Assembly: GCF_050589625.1 (NCBI RefSeq)
Contig: NZ_JBNGOP010000005.1
Location: 201,103 to 265,102 of the forward strand
DNA: 64,000 nt
Reading direction: 5' to 3'
Source of the DNA: Pelagihabitans sp947500445
GTDB taxonomy: Bacteria > Bacteroidota > Bacteroidia > Flavobacteriales > Flavobacteriaceae
The position numbers were made by a program, and so were the translations under genes. Within the stretch, counting starts at the first letter, position 1; each line of letters starts with the position of its first letter. This document shows positions 10,301-18,668 of this stretch, one piece after another. Below the pieces are notes generated by a model, which saw only the letters and a list, made by a program, of their open reading frames with translations, ran no database searches and was not told the origin of the DNA.

Positions 10301-13300
10301 TTACCTAAGTGGCGACCTTGCTATGATGAACGAACTTGGCGAGTTGGTGTACATGGGGCGCAAAGACCAACAAGTAAAGGTGCGGGGATACCGTATCGAA
10401 TTGGGCGAGATAACAGATGCCATGCTACAGTTGGATGGCGTGACAAGTGCGGCTACTTTGGTGCAGACAGACGATCAGGGAGATAAGACACTAATTGCCT
10501 ATGTGACCGGGGAGGCTGCACTCAATGCCAATACGTTGAAAGCAGGAATGGAGGCCACGCTTCCACCGTATATGCTCCCAGCCCGATTCGTACGAATAGA
10601 AGCACTGCCCTATACCAGCAACGGCAAGCTAGATACCAAAGCCCTATCCCAGATAGAAGGGGAGCTACGTGGGACGAAAGACTATGTAGGCCCGCGCAAT
10701 GAAATAGAGAAACGCCTGGTGAAGGTTTGGGAACGGCAATTAGGGGTACAGGACATCGGCATTCGCGACAATTACTTTGTGCTGGGGGGCGACTCCATCA
10801 AGGTCATTAGGCTTGCCGGTGCCATCAAAGAGGCATTTGGCCAGGAATTGGAAATCAAGGCGATATTCCAGCACCCCACCATCGAGCAACAAGCAGCATA
10901 CTTGGGCGAGGCACAAACCAATGATAACCATCATGAAGCCTGGCTACAAAAACTAACCGATAACAAAGTGGCGATATTGGACAATAGCCAATATGCCAAA
11001 CGATTGCCACAAGGATGGGAAGATGTGTACCCTATGGCCGATATTGTACAAGGCATGTTTTTTCATATGCGACTCTACCCAGAGGCAGCGATGTACCATG
11101 ACCAATTTTTCTACAGCTTCAAGGACGAAAACTTTAAACTCACACAGCTAATCAAGGCTTTTCAGATTCTCGTGTCACGTCATGAAATACTCCGTTCCAG
11201 CTTTTACCTTGATGGTTTTGCGCAGCCCATGCAAGTAGTGCATACGCCAACAATGGTGGACATAAGCATACCTATTCAAGACTTGCAAGGCCAAAACGAA
11301 GAGCAACAGCAAGCAACGATGCAGGCATTTGCCCAGGCGGACCGCCAAAAACCGTTCGACGAGCGCGAAGCAGGCCTATGGAGACTTTGTGTATTCCAGA
11401 CAGGCCAAGACTCCTATGTGTTGTTGAAAGCCATGCACCATGCCATAATAGATGGCTGGAGCAATGCGTCGCTGGTCACCGAACTGGCGATGGTACAAGC
11501 TCGTTTGGCCAAAGGAGATACAGACGGTTTGCCGCCCTTGAAGGCAAGCTACAAAGACTATGTGGCAGCCCAGTTACGCATACAACAAGACGAAAGCGTA
11601 CGCCAGTGGTGGACCGTTGAGTTGGAAAACTACGAGCGTACCCCTCTGCCATTGCAGAAGCAGGTGCGAAAGCTCCCTACACAGTTTCAAAAACACACGA
11701 TACAGTGGGAGCTACCGGCAGATTTGACCCGCCAGATAGACGAGTGCGCACAACAAAAGGATATCAGTGTCAAAAACCTGCTGTTTGCAGCATTTGTACT
11801 GTTTATGCAGCGAAGTGTCAACCGACGCGAAGTGGCTGTTGGGATATTGAGTCATGGCCGTCCGCCAATAGCCGATGGCGACAAAATCCTTGGCTGCTTC
11901 CTCAATTCGGTGACCTTCAGGAACGATGGGAAAGCCGATACAGTAGCCGATTTCTTGCAGGAAATCAATGCGAAATCAAATGAGCTCAAGGGTTACGACC
12001 AACTGAGTCTCGCACAAATAGCAGGTATTGCCGGGGAAGAGACTCATGGGCAAAACCCATTGTTTGATACCCTGTTTACTTACCTGGATTTTCATGTGAC
12101 TGGGCAGATAAAGGGGCTATTCGAAAGTGGTGGCCAAGACCCAGAGAGCTATACGCTTAACAATACGCTGTTTGACTTTGTGGCCTACAAAATGGACAGC
12201 AAACACCTACTACAATTTGTTGTACTCGAAGGGCTCTACGACAGTCATGAACTAGAGATGCTGCAACAAGCCTACCTAATGATACTGGAACAGCTTGTGG
12301 CTGAAGAGAACCAGCAACTTGAAAATATTGCATGGATTACTGAGGGAGGGGTACCATTATCGGTATGGGAAGGACCAGGCCGACCGCGTGATTCACAAAA
12401 CAATTGGCAGGAGGCTTTGAAACAAGCCGCCACAAAGTACCCGGAAAAACAAGCCCTGGTCAATGGTCAGGAAGTGGTCGGCTTCGGGAAGTTGGACAGT
12501 ACATCAGCGCAGTGGGCTGCTTATCTAGTACACAAGCTGGGTGTTGAGGAAGGTGACGTGGTGGCAGTGGCCATGCCTAGAAGTATCGCGGCTGTTGTTA
12601 GTATTTTCGCAGTGATGAAGGCCGGTGCAGCTTTCTTGCCCATCGATGCAGACACACCAAAAGAACGCATACAGTTAATGATCTCAGATGCTGGTGCCAG
12701 GTATATCATCTCCAACGATTTGTCGGAAATTACAGACGCAGACATCATCCGAACAGCAACGTTGTCAAGTCAATCAGGCCTTGAAACGACCGCATTAGCA
12801 TACCAACCCACAAGGTTAGCTTACTTAATATATACCTCGGGCTCTACTGGCAAGCCCAAAGGCGTTAGGATTACGCATCGAAGCTTGCACAACTATTGGA
12901 TATCTGCCAACGAAACTTACGTAAATCAGCAAAGTAGTGATGTGCCCGGTGCCCTGTTTACCTCCCTGGCGTTTGACCTTACCATAACAGCACTATTGGG
13001 TACGATATTGAGAGGAGATACCTTACATATCTATACAGGTGAGGCCAGCGAAGAGTTGCCACACATTATGGCATCAGTAAGCCCTGTACGAATGGTAAAA
13101 CTCACGCCTGCACACATAACCATATTGGCTGATACAGGTATGAAGGGTAGCCTGGTAAAAACAGTGATTGTCGGCGGCGATGTATTTACCGTAGCACAAT
13201 ACAAAGCTTTACAAATGATCGCCCCCCAGGCGGAGGTTTATAATGAGTACGGCCCCACAGAGGCCACCGTAGGCTGTATAGTGAAAAATGTGCGAAGTGA

Positions 13301-16300
13301 ACAGGATCTCGACAGTATCGGAGTCCCAATGCCCAACACCAACGCCTATGTGGTAGACCAGTGGGGGCAGTTGTTGCCCATGGGGATGTCTGGCGAACTA
13401 TGTATCGGAGGAATAGTCCTTGCCGAAGGTTATCATGGCCGCGATGCATTGACCGAGGAACGTTTTGTGCGGTTAGGTGCTTTGCCGGAAAAAGTATACC
13501 GTACCGGAGATTTGACCAAGGCTACTGCGCAAGGGGAAGTCGCCTTTTTGGGCAGGGCTGACAATCAGGTCAAAATCAATGGATACCGCATCGAAGCGGG
13601 TGAAGTGGAGGCGGCCATCCGCAACCTTGCTAGTGTGGAGGATGCAGTAGTGCTGCTACAATCACACGGTAAGCAGGCCTCTCTGGCTGCATGGGTGCAG
13701 TCCAGACAGCCCATCACTACCATGACCATCAGGGACGGGTTGGCCAAGCAGTTGCCCTCCTATATGATTCCTGCTGCAATCACCGTACTTGAGGCAATGC
13801 CACTAACCGCCAACGGCAAGGTAGATCGAAAGGCACTAGCCGCAACCTCAATGGATGCAAGGCCAGAGGAAAGTTATGTAGCACCCGTTACGCCTACAGA
13901 ATCGTTGTTGGCAGGGCTATGGTCGGACGTGCTGGGAAAAGAAAGTGTGGGTGCTGAAGACAATTTCTTCCACATTGGCGGCAACTCGCTGTCGGCTACC
14001 CGGATAGCGGAGCGCTACTACCAGCGTAGCGGTATGCGTTTGCCCATTAGGGACCTATTTACTTACCCCGTGTTGCGGGAACTAGCCGCCAAATTGGACG
14101 AAATGGATACCGAAGGAGCATTTATCCCGATAGCACAGGTCCCGGCAGCGACGTTGTACCCGGTGTCGCATGCACAAAAGAGGCTTTGGCTATTGGACAA
14201 GCTTGAGGAGCAGGCCAAGCAGGCTTACCTCATTCCATGGGGCGTATACCTGACTGGCGAGTTAGATACCGACGCACTCAAAGACGCTTGGTATTGCTTA
14301 GGGCAAAAGCACGAAAGCCTGCGTACCGTGTTTGAAGAAAAAGAAGGAGCGCCATGGCAACGGGTGTTGCCTGAGCAAGATTTTCCAGCGCTGGAGTACT
14401 TCAATGCACACCACGAAGGCCTCGAAGCGGGTGCTATAGAGCAGCAAGCAACTGCCTATGTTAATACCCCTTTTAATTTGGAAGGGGCCCCATTATGCCG
14501 TGCGGCCTTATTCGGGTTGGGCGATAAACGATGGCTATTGTGCATAGCATTACACCATATAATTGCCGATGGCTGGTCGGTACAAGTGCTGCGGCAAGAC
14601 TTGGTACAGGCTTACGCGGCATGCATTGAAGGGAAGCAATGGGACGGGGTAGATAGCCTTCCTATACAATACAAAGACTATACGGCCTGGCAGCAAGCAC
14701 AACTGTCGGGTGAAGCGCTGGCAGGTCATCGCCAATTTTGGTACACGATGCATGCCGGTAACCAAACGGTGATGCAACTACCTGTTGACAAGCCCCGCCC
14801 AGCAATAAAAACCTACCAGGGACGCATACATAAACATGTACTGGACGCCTCTGCCACAAAATTGCTCAGGTCATTGGCAAGCGAAAAGGAGTCTAGCATG
14901 TTTATGGTAGTGTTGTCTGCCGTATATGTGCTACTCAGCAAGTACACCGGGCAAGACGATATGGTAGTGGGTACGCCTATCGCCGGCAGACAACACCCAT
15001 GGCTGGAAGATCAGATAGGCTTCTATGCCAATACACTGGCGCTGCGCTACCAAATAAATCACAACGACAGCTTTGAGCAAGTCTTGGACAAGGTCAGAAA
15101 CTTAATGGTAGAGGCCTATACCCATCAGGTATACCCTTTTGATGCCCTGGTGGAGGAACTAAGTCTGGAAAGGGATTTGAGCCGCTCGCCAATGTTTGAT
15201 GTGCTCGTACTTTACAACGACTTTGAAAAAAGACACAACTCAGGCTTGTCCGGTGTTGATACCACACCATGGAACCTGGAAACAGGGCAGGCAAAATACG
15301 ACCTTACCTTTGCCTTTGCAGAAGAAGGCGAGGGACTAGTGATCGCATTGGAGTACAACGATGCGTTGTTTAACAAAACCACCATGATGCGAATGGTCGA
15401 AGTATTGGCCAGTTTACTTCAGAAAATACCGCTTGACACCGCCCAGTCCATTGGTAAACTTAACCTCATAGGCGAGCAGGAAGTCAATAAACTAATCAAC
15501 GGCCTCAATCCGCCTGCAATGCCTTATGATGCGGCACGTCCCATGTATGGGCATACCGAGCAAATGGCCGAAAGTGCACTTGCCAAAACAGCCTTTATGG
15601 CTGGGAAGGAATCGATTACCTATGGTGAGTTGAATGAGCAGGCTAACCAATTGGCGCACTACCTTATGACAAACTATAAGGTGGGCAGAGGCCATAATGT
15701 GGCCGTGCTGTGTAGCCGGTCTATTGATATGCCCATCGCACTGTTGGCAGTATTGAAGAGTGGGGCAGCCTATGTGCCCATAGACTTGGCCTATCCTGAC
15801 GAACGTGCAAAGTTTATGTTTCAGGACGCAGGCGCAACCTGTGTACTGACCAACCTGGAAGGCAGTAACCTGCCTGAATGGGTAAGAGAAGAAACAAAAG
15901 TTTGCCAGATGGCGGATAATAGGCTCTGGCTGGATGAACCAACTCAAAACCCGCAAGTGTTATGCGAGCCTGAAGATACCGCCTACATCATATATACCTC
16001 CGGTTCTACCGGCCAACCCAAAGGAGTGGAGATCATGCACCGCAACGTAGCAGCCTTTACAGATTGGGCACTGGTGGAATTTGAGCATTGCCCGGATGAA
16101 ACGGTACTTGCGGTTACTTCTTATTGCTTCGACCTTTCTATCTTTGAAATCTTTGTGTCGATAAGCCGTGGCAGGCCGGTAAGGCTGCTGGAGAATGCGC
16201 TGGAATTGCCTACATGGGTAGAGAAAACACAGCGATCGCTTATTAACACTGTACCGTCAGCGATCAGTCATTTATTGGATAGCGGAGCCTCGCTCGACAA

Positions 16301-18659
16301 AGTGGCGGCAATCAACATGGCAGGCGAGCCGATCCCGCTTCAAATCAAGCAGGCCCTGTCGCGGCACCCAATCCAGACGCGCAATCTATATGGGCCTTCC
16401 GAGGACACCACTTACAGCACGTGCTACCTTTTTTCGAGCGAGCATCAAAACATACCGATTGGCAAACCCATCGCAAACACTAAAGCCTACTTATGCGATG
16501 AAAGAGGCCAATTAGTACCCCGTGGTGCTGTAGGAGAGTTATGGTTGGGAGGCGCAGGTGTGGCCAAAGGCTATCGAGGCAGGACTGTGCTCAACAAAGC
16601 AGTCTTCATGCCTGACCCTTTTGGGGGGCAGGGCAGGGTATACTGTACCGGCGACCTCGCCCGCTGGATGCCTGATGGCAACCTGGAATTTCTGGGCAGA
16701 AAAGACCAGCAGGTGAAGATCAGGGGGTTCCGCATAGAGATGGGCGAGATAGAAACCAACCTGATGACCATCGAAAATATCAAAGAGGCACTCATCACGG
16801 TATCCGAAAACCCATCTGGAGACAAAGCTTTAGTCGCGTACTTGGAAGGAGCAGGTATGCCAACGCCCGAAGTGATCAAAAAACACCTGGCACATAAGCT
16901 ACCCGCTTTCATGATTCCCGATGCGTTGGTCCAATTGGAGCAATTCCCCCGCAACCAAAACGGCAAGATCGATCGAGCCCGGTTGCCAAAGCCTACTGCT
17001 TCGGCGATGGGCAGGGAATATGAGGCACCCGTAACCGACACCGAGAAGATGCTGGCATCCCTTTGGGAAGCAATATTGGGAATACCCAAAGTGGGGAGGC
17101 TTAATCACTTTTTCGAGGCTGGTGGACACTCCATGAAAGCCAGCGAACTATTGGCAAAACTCCATAACCAGACAGGGGTAAGCCTCCCATTGCAAGAGGT
17201 ATTTTTACACCCGGTACTACAAGATATGGCTGCTACGATCGATGCTGCCAGGCCACACGCCCACGAAGCATTTCCCAAAGCCCCAAAGAACATCCACTAC
17301 CCTGTGTCGCATGGACAAAAAAGGCTTTGGTTGCAATGGCACCAAGGCGATGGACAGGCAGCGTACAACCTGTTTGGAGCCTATCGTATCAAAGGGGCTT
17401 TGCAGCCCGAGTGCTTGGGCAAGGCCGTCAAAGCTATGGAGGCGAGGCATGAATCCTTACGCACACGATTTGTAGCAATAGACGGTGAGCCTAGACAGGA
17501 AATATTACCTTCTGGCAATCAACAGAACATTTTCGTATATCATGCGGACTTTGAAGAAGGGGACTTACACAAACTAGCTTCATTGCCATTTGATTTGCAG
17601 GCAGGGTCGTTGTGGCAGGTAAACCTTTGGCAATCCAACGAAGACGGTTTTACACTATCCTTCAGCATACACCACATTATCAGCGATGGCTGGTCACTCA
17701 ATGTGTTCATCAAGGAACTGTGGCAGGCCTATCATGCTATAGCGGGGGGTGCGGAGCCTTTCCCTGCACCTTTAGCAATACAATATTCGGATTACAGCCA
17801 TTGGCAGTCGAAAAAAATGCCGGATAAGCAAGGCGAGCAGGAAAAACAATACTGGTTGAGCCGCTTCGAAGGCTGGAAGCCACCCAAATCTTTGCCCACA
17901 GACTTTCCACATCCCGATAAGCGGTCTTTTCAAGGACAATTGCTAAAACTATCGGTGGATGATGAAATCTATCAAAAGCTGCAGCAACAAGCCCAGGCAG
18001 CAGGTGCCAGTATGTTTATGACAATGCTGAGCAGCATCTACACATGGTACCTCGGCCTCATAGGTAACAACGACCTGGTGCTTGGCATACCAGTCGATGG
18101 TAGGGAGCACCCTGCCTTGGAAGGACTTATAGGATTCTTCGTAAATACCCTCCCGTTACGGCAGCAGATTGATAGCCATACTACCTTTAGACAACTGATG
18201 CAAGCGGTGAAGCAAAACGTGTTGGAGGCTCATACGCACCAGGGGTATCCATTTGACTTGTTGGCACAAGACTTAGGTGCTACCAAAACCCATAACGGGC
18301 GCACCCCGCTGTTCGACGTGTTTGTCGAATACCAAAAGCTTACGGGATCAGCGGGCGTTGGTGCGTCTGGCGAAACATTGCAAGTTGAGCCATTGCCACA
18401 AGCAGAGGGCTTCAGCAAGTTCGATCTCATCTTTAAGGTAATAGAAACTGACGAAGGGCTTACCATAGGCCTGCAATTCAGTACCGAGGTGTTTCAAGCC
18501 TCCACCATCGCTTTGTATTTGGAACAATGGGACCAACTGCTACATGCGGTAGCTGATAGCCCTGACCAAAAGCTAGGCGATGTCATCATAGATACCGCAG
18601 TGCCGCCTACTGGCATGCAAGCCATAGAAAATGAGTCTGTAGAGTTTGACCTTGATTAA
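4314..18659 (+). CDS. NRPS, four full modules plus terminal C: TubC-(C-A-T)x4-C
   Basis: A 4781-residue synthetase. Domains by approximate residue: TubC-type N-terminal docking domain 1-56; C 76-500 (His motif HHIIADYG at 211, Gly replaced by Tyr); A 530-1025; T 1072 (LGGDSI); C 1155-1600; A 1618-2100; T 2156 (LGGDSI); C 2238-2680; A 2696-3170; T 3221 (IGGNSL); C 3281-3720; A 3743-4220; T 4268 (AGGHSM); C 4328-4770 (HHIISDGW at 4453). Hand-read A codes: DGFFLGVTFK (Ile/Val type), DFWNIGMVHK (the classical Thr code), DLTKIGEVGK (Asn, one change from the classical code), DLFNNALTYK (Ala code). The second and third C domains are DCL-like (YPISDIQSGML, YPMADIVQGMF) and follow GGDSI carriers; the others look like ordinary LCL domains. 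The last C domain has no A-T partner in this protein; the acceptor Ser module is in the next gene. Acidic tail ENESVEFDLD. Start ATG 4314, with an in-frame alternative at 4323. Confidence 0.95.
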   Translation: MLTMEKTISFLLELKSLGIRVAVESGKLMVDAPKGVMTAEIAKSIQQNKQAIIDSLHQISDGQGQMPVFEKNEQAGLLPLSDNQEQLWVVGRLEGQNPLYNIPTAIRLKGHFDLQAAQKALAAVAQRHEALRVTFHQNDDGQGVQQVHEKPITNIAFEDLSQLKGAAQQQALDQEIETYTTEPFVLEKLPLMRAACIKLAEEEHVFLMVMHHIIADYGTIAILQHEFSTLYDGEVTGKPAQLPPVPYQYSDYALWQRKYIQTAAFKHKLQFWENHLADAPAVLQLPADKQRSIKRSYQGGSVSITWGADLTTAIKAQSTATQTTLYMGLQAALSAFLHRYSGQAQVVVGSSAANRMPAETEGIMGFFVNMLPLKTDFEGDPSFKQHLQNVKAISLEALQNQDVPFQKMLETLEVKRNTGYSPVFQVVLNLQNYQADNTLIMSGLSITPYPLSGKVAKYDITFIFKEETEGLSLLVEYSTSLFEEATIRQMVDRFEYFATELTGQPDTPITLLPLESPEETAKQLLVNNVSNDYPADASIAELFEAQAAKYPDHIAIIEKRKWTYTEVHQEANKLAFYLIEKLGVKKGDRVALLLDRSPEMIIGMLAVLKAGALYVPLDPAHPEKRIRHIMEAVAPIVILTVSDYKFDFDYFDGTLYKFDLQQATLETPANNPEVSVTGDDPCYIMYTSGSTGNPKGVVAKHRGVTRLVNNTNYVEINPDDRLLALSSYAFDGSTFDIYGALLNGAALVMPSKEEVLELPKLMQRAVEAGVTLFFTTTALFNTLVDTQLESLGGLRKILFGGERASLSQIDKFFKAYGPGILTHVYGPTENTTFSTWYPVDSVNIEHGNLPIGKPIANSTMYVVDSQGQLQPKGLVGELWVGGDGLAAGYWANDEGTKERFLPDPFDPGRKVYCTGDLVSMLQDGNIEFIGRVDQQVKIRGFRIEPDEIAHQISLHPVVSQAVVVVSEVGNSRELWGYYSGEKAVSEQAMRKYLQGQLPEYMIPVSLMSLEAMPLNPNGKVDKKALPKPEKGGEHKTALSKPPASATEQLVAGIWEDELSVQNVMRGDNFFSLGGDSIKAIRVIAALNRATDRELEVKDLFSQQTLSAFAGFMDAPPVDTGLPGRADAEQWLQSWKSNLNKGEGSDYDLLSSAEDYYPISDIQSGMLFYTLYNPGGGTYHVQQFHHWEMANFDISRFKSAYRMLLARHAIFRTSFHLQAFEEPLQVVHSMEDLEVNLTFELLETLTEQSQKEALTSYMKEDHRKGFEIDKPGLLRTGVFALGNNQYSILLTFHHAIMDGWSDATLMAELWKNYLALESTPDYKPLPLPVSYRDYVLDQWRYQQAPFVQQWWATHFEGFERMPLPFHKRPNPELTQQKRGYGFPMPQQTIDTVTQLGKELGFTFKQASLAATLATLYHYTGHHDLVIGMMSHGRPELPEAERMMGCFLNSVPVRVAASFDSVGQWVKSIGEHIVTLKSYDKLPLLQIQKLVKESKHLGNPIFDILFSYLDFHVLQENEHKEGQRDKAGSIVDGTAITNTHLDIAVARQGEQAFLSFNYDSNLFKEEEIKQLGDCFLRFMETLAHNPDEGLTSRNLLGDDEITRLLSLHDRTEKAWDQEATLLSHFHTAVMAHDSRIALAFGDEEITYRALDQQSNRLAHLLRERGVGAEKPVGILFERGADMVVAILAVLKSGGAYLPIDPSLPSARIDFILNDAQPTLVITDCKSTLNDLSISSQQWLILKETEWGHYPDSALEVTVAPDNLAYIIYTSGSTGKPKGVEVEHRQVSRLLFCEGFDFDFGSEDVWTLFHSISFDFSVWELWGPLLRGGKLVVLPKSTTQNPTALMDALVQYRVTVLNQVPTIFGQLWGAITASDSHPALALRYVIFGGEALQPSMLSGFHAQYPDTRLVNMYGITETTVHVTYKEIGTREISEGISNIGRVLPNLRICLLGDNRQLVAQGAVGEIVIGGAGLARGYLNRQMLTAERFVQDPYRPGERLYLSGDLAMMNELGELVYMGRKDQQVKVRGYRIELGEITDAMLQLDGVTSAATLVQTDDQGDKTLIAYVTGEAALNANTLKAGMEATLPPYMLPARFVRIEALPYTSNGKLDTKALSQIEGELRGTKDYVGPRNEIEKRLVKVWERQLGVQDIGIRDNYFVLGGDSIKVIRLAGAIKEAFGQELEIKAIFQHPTIEQQAAYLGEAQTNDNHHEAWLQKLTDNKVAILDNSQYAKRLPQGWEDVYPMADIVQGMFFHMRLYPEAAMYHDQFFYSFKDENFKLTQLIKAFQILVSRHEILRSSFYLDGFAQPMQVVHTPTMVDISIPIQDLQGQNEEQQQATMQAFAQADRQKPFDEREAGLWRLCVFQTGQDSYVLLKAMHHAIIDGWSNASLVTELAMVQARLAKGDTDGLPPLKASYKDYVAAQLRIQQDESVRQWWTVELENYERTPLPLQKQVRKLPTQFQKHTIQWELPADLTRQIDECAQQKDISVKNLLFAAFVLFMQRSVNRREVAVGILSHGRPPIADGDKILGCFLNSVTFRNDGKADTVADFLQEINAKSNELKGYDQLSLAQIAGIAGEETHGQNPLFDTLFTYLDFHVTGQIKGLFESGGQDPESYTLNNTLFDFVAYKMDSKHLLQFVVLEGLYDSHELEMLQQAYLMILEQLVAEENQQLENIAWITEGGVPLSVWEGPGRPRDSQNNWQEALKQAATKYPEKQALVNGQEVVGFGKLDSTSAQWAAYLVHKLGVEEGDVVAVAMPRSIAAVVSIFAVMKAGAAFLPIDADTPKERIQLMISDAGARYIISNDLSEITDADIIRTATLSSQSGLETTALAYQPTRLAYLIYTSGSTGKPKGVRITHRSLHNYWISANETYVNQQSSDVPGALFTSLAFDLTITALLGTILRGDTLHIYTGEASEELPHIMASVSPVRMVKLTPAHITILADTGMKGSLVKTVIVGGDVFTVAQYKALQMIAPQAEVYNEYGPTEATVGCIVKNVRSEQDLDSIGVPMPNTNAYVVDQWGQLLPMGMSGELCIGGIVLAEGYHGRDALTEERFVRLGALPEKVYRTGDLTKATAQGEVAFLGRADNQVKINGYRIEAGEVEAAIRNLASVEDAVVLLQSHGKQASLAAWVQSRQPITTMTIRDGLAKQLPSYMIPAAITVLEAMPLTANGKVDRKALAATSMDARPEESYVAPVTPTESLLAGLWSDVLGKESVGAEDNFFHIGGNSLSATRIAERYYQRSGMRLPIRDLFTYPVLRELAAKLDEMDTEGAFIPIAQVPAATLYPVSHAQKRLWLLDKLEEQAKQAYLIPWGVYLTGELDTDALKDAWYCLGQKHESLRTVFEEKEGAPWQRVLPEQDFPALEYFNAHHEGLEAGAIEQQATAYVNTPFNLEGAPLCRAALFGLGDKRWLLCIALHHIIADGWSVQVLRQDLVQAYAACIEGKQWDGVDSLPIQYKDYTAWQQAQLSGEALAGHRQFWYTMHAGNQTVMQLPVDKPRPAIKTYQGRIHKHVLDASATKLLRSLASEKESSMFMVVLSAVYVLLSKYTGQDDMVVGTPIAGRQHPWLEDQIGFYANTLALRYQINHNDSFEQVLDKVRNLMVEAYTHQVYPFDALVEELSLERDLSRSPMFDVLVLYNDFEKRHNSGLSGVDTTPWNLETGQAKYDLTFAFAEEGEGLVIALEYNDALFNKTTMMRMVEVLASLLQKIPLDTAQSIGKLNLIGEQEVNKLINGLNPPAMPYDAARPMYGHTEQMAESALAKTAFMAGKESITYGELNEQANQLAHYLMTNYKVGRGHNVAVLCSRSIDMPIALLAVLKSGAAYVPIDLAYPDERAKFMFQDAGATCVLTNLEGSNLPEWVREETKVCQMADNRLWLDEPTQNPQVLCEPEDTAYIIYTSGSTGQPKGVEIMHRNVAAFTDWALVEFEHCPDETVLAVTSYCFDLSIFEIFVSISRGRPVRLLENALELPTWVEKTQRSLINTVPSAISHLLDSGASLDKVAAINMAGEPIPLQIKQALSRHPIQTRNLYGPSEDTTYSTCYLFSSEHQNIPIGKPIANTKAYLCDERGQLVPRGAVGELWLGGAGVAKGYRGRTVLNKAVFMPDPFGGQGRVYCTGDLARWMPDGNLEFLGRKDQQVKIRGFRIEMGEIETNLMTIENIKEALITVSENPSGDKALVAYLEGAGMPTPEVIKKHLAHKLPAFMIPDALVQLEQFPRNQNGKIDRARLPKPTASAMGREYEAPVTDTEKMLASLWEAILGIPKVGRLNHFFEAGGHSMKASELLAKLHNQTGVSLPLQEVFLHPVLQDMAATIDAARPHAHEAFPKAPKNIHYPVSHGQKRLWLQWHQGDGQAAYNLFGAYRIKGALQPECLGKAVKAMEARHESLRTRFVAIDGEPRQEILPSGNQQNIFVYHADFEEGDLHKLASLPFDLQAGSLWQVNLWQSNEDGFTLSFSIHHIISDGWSLNVFIKELWQAYHAIAGGAEPFPAPLAIQYSDYSHWQSKKMPDKQGEQEKQYWLSRFEGWKPPKSLPTDFPHPDKRSFQGQLLKLSVDDEIYQKLQQQAQAAGASMFMTMLSSIYTWYLGLIGNNDLVLGIPVDGREHPALEGLIGFFVNTLPLRQQIDSHTTFRQLMQAVKQNVLEAHTHQGYPFDLLAQDLGATKTHNGRTPLFDVFVEYQKLTGSAGVGASGETLQVEPLPQAEGFSKFDLIFKVIETDEGLTIGLQFSTEVFQASTIALYLEQWDQLLHAVADSPDQKLGDVIIDTAVPPTGMQAIENESVEFDLD

Positions 18660-18668
18660 TAAACTGCT